A stretch of DNA of 64,000 nt from Halomonas sp. LBP4 (GCF_003202205.1 NZ_PDOG01000006.1:1-64000); one strand, 5' to 3'. Shown: positions 46,335-55,289, counted from the first letter of the stretch. Notes: generated from the sequence alone by a model not told the origin. Made by a program: numbers and translations.

Positions 46335-46458
46335 TGTAGGAGCCCGGCTCTGCCGAGCGATTGGCGCCGCAGGCGCCCGGGCGGGTTTCGCTGACGGTTC
46401 GGATGACCGCCTGGCGACGCTTCGCGCCGCAATCGCCCAGCGGAGCTGAGCTCCTACA
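46335..46458. repeat. REP/BIME-like nested palindrome
   Basis: TGTAGGAGC and GCTCCTACA end a 124-bp unit, with an inner pair near CGATTGGCGCCGC and GCGCCGCAATCG. It lies between the convergent ygfZ and tatD and resembles the REP sequences common in pseudomonads. Confidence 0.65.
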
Positions 46459-46478
46459 TGGCGGGTGCGCCCATGGTC

Positions 46479-47258
46479 TCAGCCGCTATCCAACCCGAAC
46501 AGCGCTCTGGCCGTGGCGGTGCTGTCCGCCGCCACCCCCTCTTCGCTCTGCCCGCGCAATTCCGCCACCAGCCGGCACACCTCGGCCACCCGCGACGGCT
46601 CGTTGCGCTCCCCCCGGTGGCCGGCGAGCAGCATGTCGGGGCTGTCGGTCTCCAGCACATAGCCATCATTCGGCAGCGAGGCCACGGCGCGGCGCAGCCG
46701 CTGGGCACGCTCATGAGTGACCGCGCCGCCCAGCCCCACCTTGAAGCCGAGGTCGAGGAACTTGCGCGCCTGTTGCGGTGAGCCGGCGAAGGCGTGGATC
46801 AGCCCGCCCGCGGGCAGGTCGAGCTGGCGCAGCCGCTTGGCGACCTGGTCGTTGGCCCGCACGCAGTGGATCACCACGGGCAACCGGCGCGCCTTGGCCA
46901 GGCGCAGTTGGGCATCGAAGAGCCGCCACTGGGCGTCGAGGGTCTCCGCGAAGCGGGCATCGATGCCGCACTCGCCCACGGCGACCACTTCGGGATATTG
47001 GTCGAGAGCCTGCGCCAACGCCTCGATAGCCCCCTCGGCGTGCTCATTCATGAAACAGGGATGCAGCCCCAGGCAGATATCGACGTCATCGCGGCTGCCC
47101 AGCGCCAGCACCTCCGCCCAGCGCGCCCGGGTGGTGGCCGGCACCACGAAACGACGCACGCCCCCCGCCCTGGCCCGCTCCAACACCGCCTCGCGGTCGG
47201 CGTCGAAATCGGGGAAGTCCAGGTGGCAGTGGGCGTCGATCAGGTCGAGATCGCTCAC
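46479..47258 (-). CDS. tatD: TatD-family hydrolase
   Basis: 259 residues from a GTG at 47258 with CGAGG six bases before it; an ATG at 47273 is the alternative. The metal-binding D-A-H-C-H-L-D near the N-terminus, G-E-C-G-I-D, the later H-C and E-T-D-S-P motifs are typical. TatD enzymes are Mg-dependent nucleases or deacylases. Confidence 0.92.
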   Translation of the reverse strand: MSDLDLIDAHCHLDFPDFDADREAVLERARAGGVRRFVVPATTRARWAEVLALGSRDDVDICLGLHPCFMNEHAEGAIEALAQALDQYPEVVAVGECGIDARFAETLDAQWRLFDAQLRLAKARRLPVVIHCVRANDQVAKRLRQLDLPAGGLIHAFAGSPQQARKFLDLGFKVGLGGAVTHERAQRLRRAVASLPNDGYVLETDSPDMLLAGHRGERNEPSRVAEVCRLVAELRGQSEEGVAADSTATARALFGLDSG

Positions 47259-47329
47259 GGTATACCTCGGCATCAGGCCAGACAGCCTTCGAGTAAGGCC
47301 GGCTGACCTTGCCACGTGCAACGCTCACA

Positions 47330-47390
47330 CGCTGTGAACCCCTCCCTGGGCGCTCCATTCTTCATCCCTGAAGAATGAGGTTCGCTTGTG
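47330..47390. repeat. Interspersed intergenic repeat, partial copy
   Basis: This carries GCTGTGAACCCCTCCCTGGGC as in copies at 49219 and 51436, followed by a small hairpin (TTCATCCCTGAAGAA). It lies in the 218-bp gap between tatD and prfC. Confidence 0.6.
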
Positions 47391-47476
47391 CACGTGCCAA
47401 GCGCCGGCCAGCATATGCTGCAGTCGACCCGAAACAGGGCCAAGCACATGAATGTCACTCGGCGCTGCAGAAGGCT

Positions 47477-49066
47477 TTAATGCTCCCTGGTCGGCTGGAA
47501 ACGGATCTCCGGCCAGCGCTCCTGGGTCATCTGCAGGTTGACCCGGGTTGGGGCGATATAGGTCAGGTAGCCACCGCCATCCATCGCCAAATGGGTACTC
47601 GCCTTGCGCTTGAACTCGTCGAGTTTCTTGGCGTCGTCGCTGTAGATCCAGCGGGCGGTATTGACGTTCACCCCCTCGTAGACACAGTCGACCTTGTATT
47701 CTTCCTTGAGGCGATGGGCCACCACGTCGAACTGCAGGGTCCCCACGGCGCCGAGGATCAGATCGTTGTTGTCCAGCGGCATGAACACCTGGGTCGCCCC
47801 CTCCTCGGAGAGCTGCTGCAGGCCCTTCTGCAGCGCCTTCATCTTCAGCGGATCCTTGAGCCGCACGCGCTTGAACAGCTCCGGCGCGAAGTGCGGGATG
47901 CCGGTGAAGCGCATGTCCTCGCCCTGGGTGAAGGTGTCGCCGATCTGGATGGTGCCATGGTTGTGCAGGCCGATGATGTCGCCGGGCCAGGCCTCCTCCA
48001 CCTGGGAGCGGTCCGAGGCCATGAAGGTCAACGCATCCGCAATCTTGACGTCCTTGCCGATGCGCACATGGCGCATCTTCATGTTCTTCTCGTACTTCCC
48101 CGAGCAGACGCGCAGGAAGGCGATACGGTCGCGGTGGTTCGGGTCCATGTTGGCCTGGATCTTGAACACGAAGCCGGTGAAGCGACCATCCTCGGCCTCG
48201 ACGGTGCGGGTATCGGTCTCGCGGGGCTGGGGCGGCGGGGCATACTCGACGAAGCCATCGAGCATCTCGCGCACGCCGAAGTTGCCCATGGCCGTGCCGA
48301 AGTAGACCGGGGTCAGCTCGCCGCGCAGGTAGGCCGCGTGGTCGAAGGAGTGGGAGGCCCCGCGCACCAGTTCCACCTCCATGCGCAGCTCCTCGGCCAG
48401 GTCCTCGCCGAGCACTGCGTCCACCTCGGGGTTGTCGAGCCCCTCGATCCGCCTGTCCTCGGGAATGCGGCTCCCCTGCCCCTGGGTGTAGAGGTGGATG
48501 ACGTCGTTGTAGAGGTGGTAAACGCCCTTGAAGCCGCGCCCCATGCCGATCGGCCAGGTCATCGGCGCGCACTGGATGTCGAGCACCGTCTCGACCTCGT
48601 CCATCACCTCGATGGGGTCGCGGATGTCGCGGTCCATCTTGTTGACGAAGGTGAGGATCGGCGTGGTGCGCAGGCGACACACCTCCATCAGCTTGATGGT
48701 CCGCGCCTCGACGCCCTTGGCCCCGTCGATTACCATCAGCGCCGAGTCCACTGCGGTCAGGGTGCGGTAGGTATCCTCGGAGAAGTCCTCGTGGCCGGGG
48801 GTGTCGAGCAGGTTGACGACGCGCCCGCCATAGGGGAACTGCATCACCGAGGTGGTCACCGAGATGCCACGCTCCTGCTCCATCTTCATCCAGTCGGAGG
48901 TCGCGTGGCGCTCGGCGCGCTTGCTCTTCACCGAGCCGGCCAGCTGGATGGCGTTTCCGAACAGCAGCATCTTCTCGGTGATGGTGGTCTTGCCCGCGTC
49001 GGGGTGCGAGATGATCGCGAAGGTGCGTCGAAGCCCGACTTCACGGGCCAGGGTGGGGTTTGACAT
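47477..49066 (-). CDS. prfC: Peptide chain release factor 3
   Basis: 529 residues from the ATG at 49066. GTPase motifs H-P-D-A-G-K-T-T near 22-29, D-T-P-G-H-E-D-F and N-K-M-D are present, with RF3-specific C-terminal domains. RF3 recycles RF1/RF2 from the ribosome. The ribosome site is weak (GGCGG). Confidence 0.97.
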   Translation of the reverse strand: MSNPTLAREVGLRRTFAIISHPDAGKTTITEKMLLFGNAIQLAGSVKSKRAERHATSDWMKMEQERGISVTTSVMQFPYGGRVVNLLDTPGHEDFSEDTYRTLTAVDSALMVIDGAKGVEARTIKLMEVCRLRTTPILTFVNKMDRDIRDPIEVMDEVETVLDIQCAPMTWPIGMGRGFKGVYHLYNDVIHLYTQGQGSRIPEDRRIEGLDNPEVDAVLGEDLAEELRMEVELVRGASHSFDHAAYLRGELTPVYFGTAMGNFGVREMLDGFVEYAPPPQPRETDTRTVEAEDGRFTGFVFKIQANMDPNHRDRIAFLRVCSGKYEKNMKMRHVRIGKDVKIADALTFMASDRSQVEEAWPGDIIGLHNHGTIQIGDTFTQGEDMRFTGIPHFAPELFKRVRLKDPLKMKALQKGLQQLSEEGATQVFMPLDNNDLILGAVGTLQFDVVAHRLKEEYKVDCVYEGVNVNTARWIYSDDAKKLDEFKRKASTHLAMDGGGYLTYIAPTRVNLQMTQERWPEIRFQPTREH

Positions 49067-49193
49067 CAATGCCGCCTGATCAGAACTCGAATGTGATCTT
49101 GAGGATTCGAAGGGAAGGGCCCCAGTGTCGGGAGCCGAAGTGCCCATGATAACGCGTCGGGCCCGCGGCCTGCACCCTGCCGCGGTACGCGTC

Positions 49194-49425
49194 CAGGGCT
49201 ATCGCAGTAGCAGCATTGCTCGGGGCTGATCCGCCGGCAGGCCTGCGAGGAGGCGCTGTAAACCCCTCCATGGGCGCTACCGACGCCCTGCTTCGCTCTC
49301 GCGTCCCGCTTCGCTTGCAGGACCGGTGCTGGCCATCCATGGCCAGCCCGTTCGGAGCAGTGCTCCTCACCCCTGGCGTAGGACCTCCTCTTCGGCCTGC
49401 CCCCGGCGCCACTCGCTACATAGCC
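49194..49425. repeat. Composite repeat region: family 2 end plus interspersed repeat copy
   Basis: The 469-bp gap between prfC and regB has no gene that I can support. It begins with CAGGGCTATCGC (family 2 end), then a copy of the interspersed family (49219-49290: GGCAGGCCTGCGAGG, GGAGGCGCTGTAAACCCCTCC) and its distal block near 49385-49415 (CTGCCCCCGGCGCC). The two blocks are separated by an insert of about 100 bp compared with the copy at 51436. Confidence 0.6.
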
Positions 49426-49535
49426 CTGTGTACGCGACCGGCCGGGCGGGCATACTCTGGCGGCCGACCTCGGGAGCGTGTCGGCCCCCGGGCGTGATCG
49501 GTTATCATCGTCGGGCAATGAACCGTGGAGAGACC

Positions 49536-50807
49536 ATGCCCGCCGCCCTGCCCCTGCCGCTGTCCACCCCCAGCCGCAACCTGGTACGCCTGACCTTCGT
49601 GCGAGGGATCACCTGGACCGGCTTCCTCGCTGCCATCCTCATCGGCATCGAGCTGCTCGGCTTCAAGCTCGAGGTGCCGGCGGTGATCGCGGTGATCACC
49701 TGCATGGCGCTGATCAACGTGGCGACCTGGTGGCGCCTGGGCCGTCCCCGGGCCGTCACCCACAACGAATACCTGGTCCACCTGCTGGCCGACGTGGCCG
49801 GCCTGACCCTGCTGTTCTACTTTACCGGCGGCTCCACCAACCCCTTCATCACCTATTACCTGGTGCCGGTGACCATCGCCGCGGCCACCCTGCCCTGGCG
49901 TCATGCCTGGGCGATCGCCGGAACGGCCATGGGGGCCTATACGTTCCTGATGGCCTTCTACCAGCCGGTGCCCCAGCTCGGCCAGGGGCATGCCACCGGC
50001 CCCTTGAACCTCCACGTGCTGGGCATGTGGCTCAACTTCGGCCTCTCGGCGGGCCTGGTGACCTTCTTCATCTACAAGATGGCCCATGCCCTGCGCAGCC
50101 GGGACCAGGCACTGTCGCATACCCGGGAGTCGGCGCTGCGCAACGAGCAGGTGCTGGCCGTGGCGACCCAGGCCGCGGGCACCGCCCACGAGCTCGGCAC
50201 GCCGCTCTCCACCATGGCGGTACTGCTCAGCGAGATGCGTGAGGAGGCACGCGGCAACCCGCCGCTGGAGAAGGACCTGGAGCTGCTGCGCCAGCAGGTC
50301 GACATCTGCAAGTCGCGGCTGCGTCACCTGGTGGCCAGCGCCGACCGGCGACGCCTGGCCGAACCGCAGATTCTCGACGCCGAACGGTGGCTCGCCGAGG
50401 TGATACAGCGCTGGCTGGTGCTGCGCCCCGACGTCGGCTATCGGCTCGAGGTCGCCGAGCACCGCGGCCGCCCCTGGCTTGCCGTGGACCCCACCCTGGA
50501 CCAGGCGCTGACCAACCTGCTCAACAACGCCGCCGATGCCAATCCCGACGATATCGCCATCCGCCTGGACTGGAGCGCCGACGACGTGGTCATCGACATC
50601 CGCGACCACGGGCCCGGGGTAGCCTTGTCGATCGCCGACCAGCTCGGCGAGACCTTCGTCTCCACCAAGAGCAAGGGCATGGGCATCGGCCTGTTCCTGA
50701 CCCACGCCACCATCAACCGCTTCGGCGGCGGCGTCAGCCTGTACAATCATCCCGAAGGCGGGACCCTCACCGAGGTGACCCTGCCGCAAAGAGCACCCAC
50801 GGAGTGA
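49536..50807 (+). CDS. regB: Redox-sensing histidine kinase, RegB/PrrB/RoxS type
   Basis: 423 residues from the ATG at 49536 with GGAG seven bases before; an ATG 18 bases upstream lacks one. Six membrane helices (about 25-190) include the quinone-sensing loop G-G-S-T-N-P-F. The H-box is A-A-G-T-A-H-E-L-G-T-P-L-S. A Cys lies exactly 40 residues after the catalytic His, the spacing of the redox-active cysteine of RegB. The N-box and G-boxes (G-M-G-I-G-L-F-L) are intact. It should phosphorylate the adjacent regulator in response to respiratory redox state. Confidence 0.93.
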   Translation: MPAALPLPLSTPSRNLVRLTFVRGITWTGFLAAILIGIELLGFKLEVPAVIAVITCMALINVATWWRLGRPRAVTHNEYLVHLLADVAGLTLLFYFTGGSTNPFITYYLVPVTIAAATLPWRHAWAIAGTAMGAYTFLMAFYQPVPQLGQGHATGPLNLHVLGMWLNFGLSAGLVTFFIYKMAHALRSRDQALSHTRESALRNEQVLAVATQAAGTAHELGTPLSTMAVLLSEMREEARGNPPLEKDLELLRQQVDICKSRLRHLVASADRRRLAEPQILDAERWLAEVIQRWLVLRPDVGYRLEVAEHRGRPWLAVDPTLDQALTNLLNNAADANPDDIAIRLDWSADDVVIDIRDHGPGVALSIADQLGETFVSTKSKGMGIGLFLTHATINRFGGGVSLYNHPEGGTLTEVTLPQRAPTE

Positions 50808-50846
50808 ACCGCCACCCGCGCTCGACGACTCCCCTGCGAGGCCCCC

Positions 50847-51386
50847 ATGCAAGAGACCGCACAACGCCTGCTGATCATCGATGACGACGAGATGTTCTGC
50901 CATGTGCTGGACCGTGCCATGACCCGCCGCGGCTACGAGGTCGCGGTGGCCCACGACGCCGAGCAGGCCCTGTCGCTGGCTCGGCGACTCGCGCCGGAAC
51001 TGGCCACCCTGGACCTGAAGCTCGAGCACGAGTCGGGGCTCAAGCTGCTGCCCGAGCTGCTCGAGGTGGTACCGGGCTGCCGCGTGGTGGTGCTGACCGG
51101 CTACTCGAGCATCGCCACCGCGGTGGAGGCGATCAAGCTCGGCGCGGTGAACTACCTGTGCAAGCCGGCCGACGCCGACGAGGTGATCGCCGCCCTGTTC
51201 AAGCAGGAGGGCGACCCGGATGCCGAGGTGGCGGAGCATCCGCCGTCGATCAACCGCATCACCTGGGAGCACATTCAGAAGGTGCTCCAGGAGCACGACG
51301 GCAACATCTCCGCCACCGCCCGCGCCCTGGGCATGCACCGCCGCACCCTGCAGCGCAAGCTGCAGAAGCGGCCGGTCAGGCGCTGA
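50847..51386 (+). CDS. regA: Response regulator, RegA/PrrA/RoxR type
   Basis: 179 residues. The receiver domain has the acidic pair D-D-D near 12-14, phospho-Asp near 56 (T-L-D-L-K-L), Thr and Lys (L-C-K-P-A). A short Fis-type helix-turn-helix closes the protein (I-S-A-T-A-R-A-L-G-M-H-R-R-T-L-Q-R-K), near-identical to the RegA consensus. It sits 39 bp after its kinase. Confidence 0.95.
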   Translation: MQETAQRLLIIDDDEMFCHVLDRAMTRRGYEVAVAHDAEQALSLARRLAPELATLDLKLEHESGLKLLPELLEVVPGCRVVVLTGYSSIATAVEAIKLGAVNYLCKPADADEVIAALFKQEGDPDAEVAEHPPSINRITWEHIQKVLQEHDGNISATARALGMHRRTLQRKLQKRPVRR

Positions 51387-51435
51387 CCTTCGAGCATGGC
51401 GAGGTTTCGGCTGGTAGGTTGGAGGTTGAAGTCGC

Positions 51436-51550
51436 GGCTATCCCGGCGACAGGTCTACGTGGAGGCGCTGTGAACCCCTCCCTGGGCACTACTTTTTCCT
51501 TCCCTGGAAAAAGACCTCCACTTCGACCTGTCCCCGGCGCCGCTCGCGTA
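51436..51550. repeat. Interspersed intergenic repeat, most complete copy
   Basis: The order is CGGCGACAGGTCTACG, GGAGGCGCTGTGAACCCCTC, a hairpin (TTTTTCC-TTCC-CTGGAAAAAG) and GACCTGTCCCCGGCGCC. It lies after regA, before bdhA (convergent), and could end either transcript. Confidence 0.65.
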
Positions 51551-51638
51551 AGCCGTAAGCCAGGGCAGTACTCCCGAAGGAGCCGGGGGCAACGGTTTTT
51601 CTTCCAGCTTCCAGCTTACAGCTCCCGGCGAAGCCGGG

Positions 51639-52412
51639 TCATTGCGCCGTCCAGCCCAGGTCGATGTTGTAGCTTGAGCCGGTGACGGCGCCGGCGGCGT
51701 CCGAGGCGAGATAGGCCACCAGTTCGGCCACCTCGGCCGGGGCGATCAAGCGCTTCACGGCGGCGTTCTTGAGCATGACCTTCTCGATCACCTCCTGTTC
51801 GTCCATGCCGTGCAGTTTCGCCTGGTCGGCGATCTGGTTGTCCACCAGCGGGGTCTTCACGTAGGCCGGGCAGACGGCGTTGGCGGTGATGCCCTGGGAG
51901 CCCCCCTCCAGCGCCGCGGTCTTGGTCAGGCCGATCATGCCGTGCTTGGCGCTGATGTAGGCCGACTTGCCGGGCGAGGCCACCTGGGCATGCACCGAGG
52001 CGATGTTGATGATGCGCCCCCAGCCGTGCTCGCGCATGGAGGGCCATACCGCCTGGCTGAGCAGGAAGGGCGCCGTCAGCATCAGGTCGAGGATCTGGCG
52101 CCACTTCGCCTCGGGGAACTCCTCGATGGGCGACACATGCTGGATACCGGCGTTGTTGACCAGGATATCGACGCGGCCGAAGCGCTTGATCGCCTCGGCG
52201 ACGGCAGCCTTGCAGGCCTCGCCGTCGGTCAGGTCGGCCTGGAAGAAGGCCGCTCCGGCCTTCTCAGCGACCTCCTTGCCGGCCGGGTTGAAGTCCACGG
52301 CCAGCACCTGGTGGCCCTGCTCGCAGAAGTGACGCACCACGGCCTCGCCGATGCCGCTGCTGGTCCCGGTGACCAGGGCGACGCGGGGAGTGAAAGTCGC
52401 AGACGATGTCAT
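51639..52412 (-). CDS. bdhA: 3-hydroxybutyrate dehydrogenase
   Basis: 257 residues. SDR motifs: T-G-T-S-S-G-I-G near 15-22, N-N-A-G-I-Q near 88, catalytic Ser and Y-I-S-A-K near 155-159. H-V-S-P-I-E-E-F-P and the C-terminal D-L-G-W-T-A-Q match bacterial 3-hydroxybutyrate dehydrogenases. It oxidises (R)-3-hydroxybutyrate to acetoacetate, feeding the CoA-transferase and acetoacetyl-CoA synthetase encoded downstream in the window; it suggests polyhydroxybutyrate turnover. Confidence 0.92.
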   Translation of the reverse strand: MTSSATFTPRVALVTGTSSGIGEAVVRHFCEQGHQVLAVDFNPAGKEVAEKAGAAFFQADLTDGEACKAAVAEAIKRFGRVDILVNNAGIQHVSPIEEFPEAKWRQILDLMLTAPFLLSQAVWPSMREHGWGRIINIASVHAQVASPGKSAYISAKHGMIGLTKTAALEGGSQGITANAVCPAYVKTPLVDNQIADQAKLHGMDEQEVIEKVMLKNAAVKRLIAPAEVAELVAYLASDAAGAVTGSSYNIDLGWTAQ

Positions 52413-52494
52413 GCATGGCTCCTTGCTGTGTTCGGATCATCTCGGAGAGGGGGACCGATCATCAGCATAAGGCGCGCGCCCGGCCGGCGCCAGC

Positions 52495-52917
52495 TCAGCC
52501 GCCGGGCGCCGCCGGCGCCATGACCCGCTCCATCAGTTGCTGGGCCAGTCGGCTGGCCTCCTGCCTCGAGGCGACATCGGAGAGGTCGTCGAGGAGCTCA
52601 CAGCGCCATAGCCAGAGGGTCTCGTCGAGACACTCGGCGCGAAAGCCGTAGGTGCCCGAGGGCAGCGAGACGCGACGGGTGCCCTGCTCTGGCGGCGGCG
52701 GAGGCGACTCCTCGTCCGGCAACAGCACCAGCGACAGCGACAGTGGCGTGATCAGAGCCCCCAGCAAGTACTCGCCCTGGCACCGGAAGCAGAGGGCGTC
52801 GGCCGTCAGCCTGGGGTTGAAGCGAGCATCGTGCTTGGCCGCCTTGAGATGGCAGCGGGTCCAGGTGCCGGCCAGCTCACGCAGCCGGGCATACTGTTCG
52901 GGACTCAGGGCCTGCAT
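52495..52917 (-). CDS. HybE-like family protein ([NiFe]-hydrogenase assembly chaperone fold)
   Basis: 140 residues. The stretch G-A-L-I-T-P-L-S-L-S-L-V-L-L-P near 53-67 fits the HybE pattern (V-T-P-W-F-M-N-L), as does the later L-P-S-G-T-Y-G-F. No hydrogenase genes are in the window, and the Trp-Phe-Met core is lost, so hydrogenase maturation is doubtful. Real function is unknown. Confidence 0.6.
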   Translation of the reverse strand: MQALSPEQYARLRELAGTWTRCHLKAAKHDARFNPRLTADALCFRCQGEYLLGALITPLSLSLVLLPDEESPPPPPEQGTRRVSLPSGTYGFRAECLDETLWLWRCELLDDLSDVASRQEASRLAQQLMERVMAPAAPGG

Positions 52918-53033
52918 CGTGTCCTCCTTCGCGACCTCCAGTATACCGACCGGGGCGAGGTTCGGCAGTGCCGCATCGACCTGCTAGCATGAACAGGCCC
53001 AATCACCCGCGACATCCCCATGAGGAAGTGCCC

Positions 53034-53855
53034 ATGACGCCCGCCGAGCGCCTGAAGATCGCCGTCGACATCGCCCGGGAGGCGGGCCGATTGATCGTCG
53101 ACGCCCGCAGCCGCCAGACCTTCGGCCACCGCTACAAGCAGGGCCACGAACTGGTCACCGACGTCGACGTGGCGGTCGACACCCGGATCAGCGAGCGCCT
53201 CCAGCAGCACTTCGCTGGCGAAGCGCGACTGAGCGAGGAGCTGGCCCCGGACCGCAGCAACCTGAACCGGCCCGAGCCACTCTGGGTGGTCGACCCCATC
53301 GACGGTACCGTCAATTTCGCCCACGGGCTTCGCCATGTGGCCGTCTCCATCGCCTGGGTACACGAGGGCCGCATCCGGGTCGGGGTGGTCCACGCCCCCT
53401 TCCTCGACGAGACCTTCACCGCCATCGCCGGCCAGGGCGCCTGGTGCAATGACGCGCCGATCCAGGCCAGCAAGACCGGCAACCTGCAACGCTGCCTGGT
53501 GGGCACCGGCTTCCCCTACCGCCGCGACAGCCGCCCGCCGCTGATGCGACGCCTCGCCGCGGTGCTCGACCACTGCCAGGACGTGCGCCGCAACGGCTCG
53601 GCAGCGCTGGACCTGTGCGACGTGGCCTGCGGCCGGCTCGATGCCTACTACGAGAGCGTCTCGCCCTGGGACTTCGCCGCCGGCTGGCTCATCGCCCGCG
53701 AGGCCGGCGCCCGCGCCGGACACCTCTACCCGTGCCCCGAGGGTATCCCCGAGGACCTCTACGGCGAGAACCTGCTGGTGACGAGCCCGGGCATCCACCG
53801 AGAGCTCGGCGAGCTGCTGCGTCGCGCCGACGGTGGCGAGCTGGACATCCCCTGA
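53034..53855 (+). CDS. Inositol monophosphatase family protein
   Basis: 273 residues from the ATG at 53034, preceded by GAGGAAG. Metal-binding motifs are complete: L-S-E-E-L near 67, W-V-V-D-P-I-D-G-T near 84-92 and the C-terminal W-D-F-A-A-G. Relatives include SuhB, CysQ and histidinol-phosphate phosphatases; the substrate cannot be fixed from sequence. Confidence 0.9.
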   Translation: MTPAERLKIAVDIAREAGRLIVDARSRQTFGHRYKQGHELVTDVDVAVDTRISERLQQHFAGEARLSEELAPDRSNLNRPEPLWVVDPIDGTVNFAHGLRHVAVSIAWVHEGRIRVGVVHAPFLDETFTAIAGQGAWCNDAPIQASKTGNLQRCLVGTGFPYRRDSRPPLMRRLAAVLDHCQDVRRNGSAALDLCDVACGRLDAYYESVSPWDFAAGWLIAREAGARAGHLYPCPEGIPEDLYGENLLVTSPGIHRELGELLRRADGGELDIP

Positions 53856-54015
53856 CGCCAGGGGCCGCCCGCCGATAGTCCCCCGCAATCGGTGGCCTAG
53901 CCCCGCCCTATTGGCCAGGACAGCCGCCATCGGTCACAATGGCGGCCCGATTTGTCTTTCCCTCTTCCCCCTTGACCCCTAGCCCGTGCTCGTGACGAGC
54001 ACCAGGAGATCGCTC

Positions 54016-54285
54016 ATGTTCGTCGTCATCTTCGGTCGCCCCGGCTGCCCCTTTTGCGTGCGCGCCGTACAGCTCGCCGAAAGGCTCGAGGCCGCCAAGG
54101 CCATCGACGGCTTTCGTTACGTCGACATCCACCAGGAAGGCATCACCAAGGCCGACATGGAGAAGACCATCGGCAAGCCCGTCCACACCGTGCCGCAGAT
54201 CTTCGTCGACCAGACCCATGTCGGCGGCTTCACCGAGTTCGACCGCTATGTGCGCGACCACAGCCTGATGCCCGTCGTCGGCTGA
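54016..54285 (+). CDS. grxA: Glutaredoxin, GrxA type
   Basis: 89 residues from the ATG at 54016, preceded by AGGAGA. The redox motif C-P-F-C is at 11-14, and the V-P-Q-I-F-V and G-G-F-T-E-F segments bind glutathione. GrxA reduces ribonucleotide reductase and protein disulfides. Confidence 0.93.
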   Translation: MFVVIFGRPGCPFCVRAVQLAERLEAAKAIDGFRYVDIHQEGITKADMEKTIGKPVHTVPQIFVDQTHVGGFTEFDRYVRDHSLMPVVG

Positions 54286-54311
54286 TCCGACAGCCGGAAC
54301 CCGCCTCGCGA

Positions 54312-54337
54312 CGCCGCCACCCCGCCGGGTGGCGGCG
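54312..54337 (+). terminator. Intrinsic terminator of grxA
   Basis: CGCCGCCACCC pairs with GGGTGGCGGCG around a four-base loop, followed by TTCTGCCTTTTT. It is a classic rho-independent terminator on the plus strand. Confidence 0.9.
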
Positions 54338-54484
54338 TTCTGCCTTTTTCCGCCGCGTGGTAACGCGCGCCGGTCCGGAAACGTCTTTCCCTCGTTGAAT
54401 GGCCCACGAGGCCCTCTGCCTATACTTTCGCCTGACACGGCCAGTTCGGGGCCGGAGGGCATCACGGACAGAGGGACATGCAAG

Positions 54485-55252
54485 ATGCAGCGGGAAGAAT
54501 TCGTTCAGCAACTGTGGCTGGACTATGTTCATCAGCACCCGGACATCGGCGGGCTGCGACTCTGGCCGATGGAGGCACCGGCGGAGTACCTCGCGATCCT
54601 CACCCTGAATCACGGCCCCTACGGCATCGATGCCCTGCTGCCGACCCTGGCCCACTTCGGCTACCGCCGCCAGCACCGTCATGCCATGGCCGACCGCGGC
54701 CTGCTGGTGTCGCTGCTCGCCCCGCCCGGCGACGCCGCCTGGCTGGTCCTGGCCGAGTTGCAGCTGGGCACGTTGTCACGCGGCCCTCGCCAGTGTCTCG
54801 AGGCGCTGGTCGCCCAGGCACCGCCGGAGGACCGCCGCGGCCAGAACCTGCTCTGTCGCGGTCGCCCCTGGCCGATGCCCGACTGGCCGACCTACCAGGC
54901 CCTGCGCCGGGCCCACCCGCTCGCCGGCTGGCTCGCGGTGATGGGGCCACGCATGCACCATGCCGGCTTCGACTGCCAGCGTCTGGGCCATGACCTCATC
55001 GACCTCGACCTGCAGATGCGCCAGGTGGGGCTGACCGGCAACCCCGATCGCCACCACGGCATCTTTCCCATCTCGCCGCTGCTCGACTATCGCTTCTATC
55101 CCACCGCGTCGCAGCGCCTGGCCTTCGCCGAGGGCGACGAACACCGCATCGAGCTGGGCGGCGTGGCGCTGGTACAGAAGCAGGTCAGCGCCAACCAGGA
55201 GCGCGCCGCCGAGCTGCTGCTACCGCACCATACCCGCTGCGAGATGTCCTGA
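54485..55252 (+). CDS. DUF1338-family protein (2-oxoadipate dioxygenase/decarboxylase-like)
   Basis: 255 residues from the ATG at 54485. The N-H-G-P-Y-G-I-D near 38-45 (metal-ligand His) and H-F-G-Y near 53 match DUF1338, whose studied member HglS/YdcJ converts 2-oxoadipate to 2-hydroxyglutarate. This protein is about half the length of HglS (about 450), so substrate and activity may differ. It stands alone between grxA and the CoA-transferase genes. Confidence 0.65.
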   Translation: MQREEFVQQLWLDYVHQHPDIGGLRLWPMEAPAEYLAILTLNHGPYGIDALLPTLAHFGYRRQHRHAMADRGLLVSLLAPPGDAAWLVLAELQLGTLSRGPRQCLEALVAQAPPEDRRGQNLLCRGRPWPMPDWPTYQALRRAHPLAGWLAVMGPRMHHAGFDCQRLGHDLIDLDLQMRQVGLTGNPDRHHGIFPISPLLDYRFYPTASQRLAFAEGDEHRIELGGVALVQKQVSANQERAAELLLPHHTRCEMS

Positions 55253-55266
55253 GCCGGCCGCCACAT

Positions 55267-55289
55267 TCATCCACAGAATCTGTGGATAA
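55267..55289. promoter_or_regulatory. Palindrome with a consensus DnaA box
   Basis: ATCCACAGAATCTGTGGAT is a 19-base palindrome with a single central base. TGTGGATAA (55281-55289) is an exact reverse DnaA box, and the left arm is one mismatch from consensus. It could be a DnaA-titration site or a simple stem-loop after the DUF1338 gene. Confidence 0.4.

Noticed and set aside
49326..49535. N-terminal extension of the RegB-like kinase back to 49326
   Set aside because: The extension runs through intergenic repeat sequence, shows no homology, and the ATG at 49536 has a proper ribosome site.
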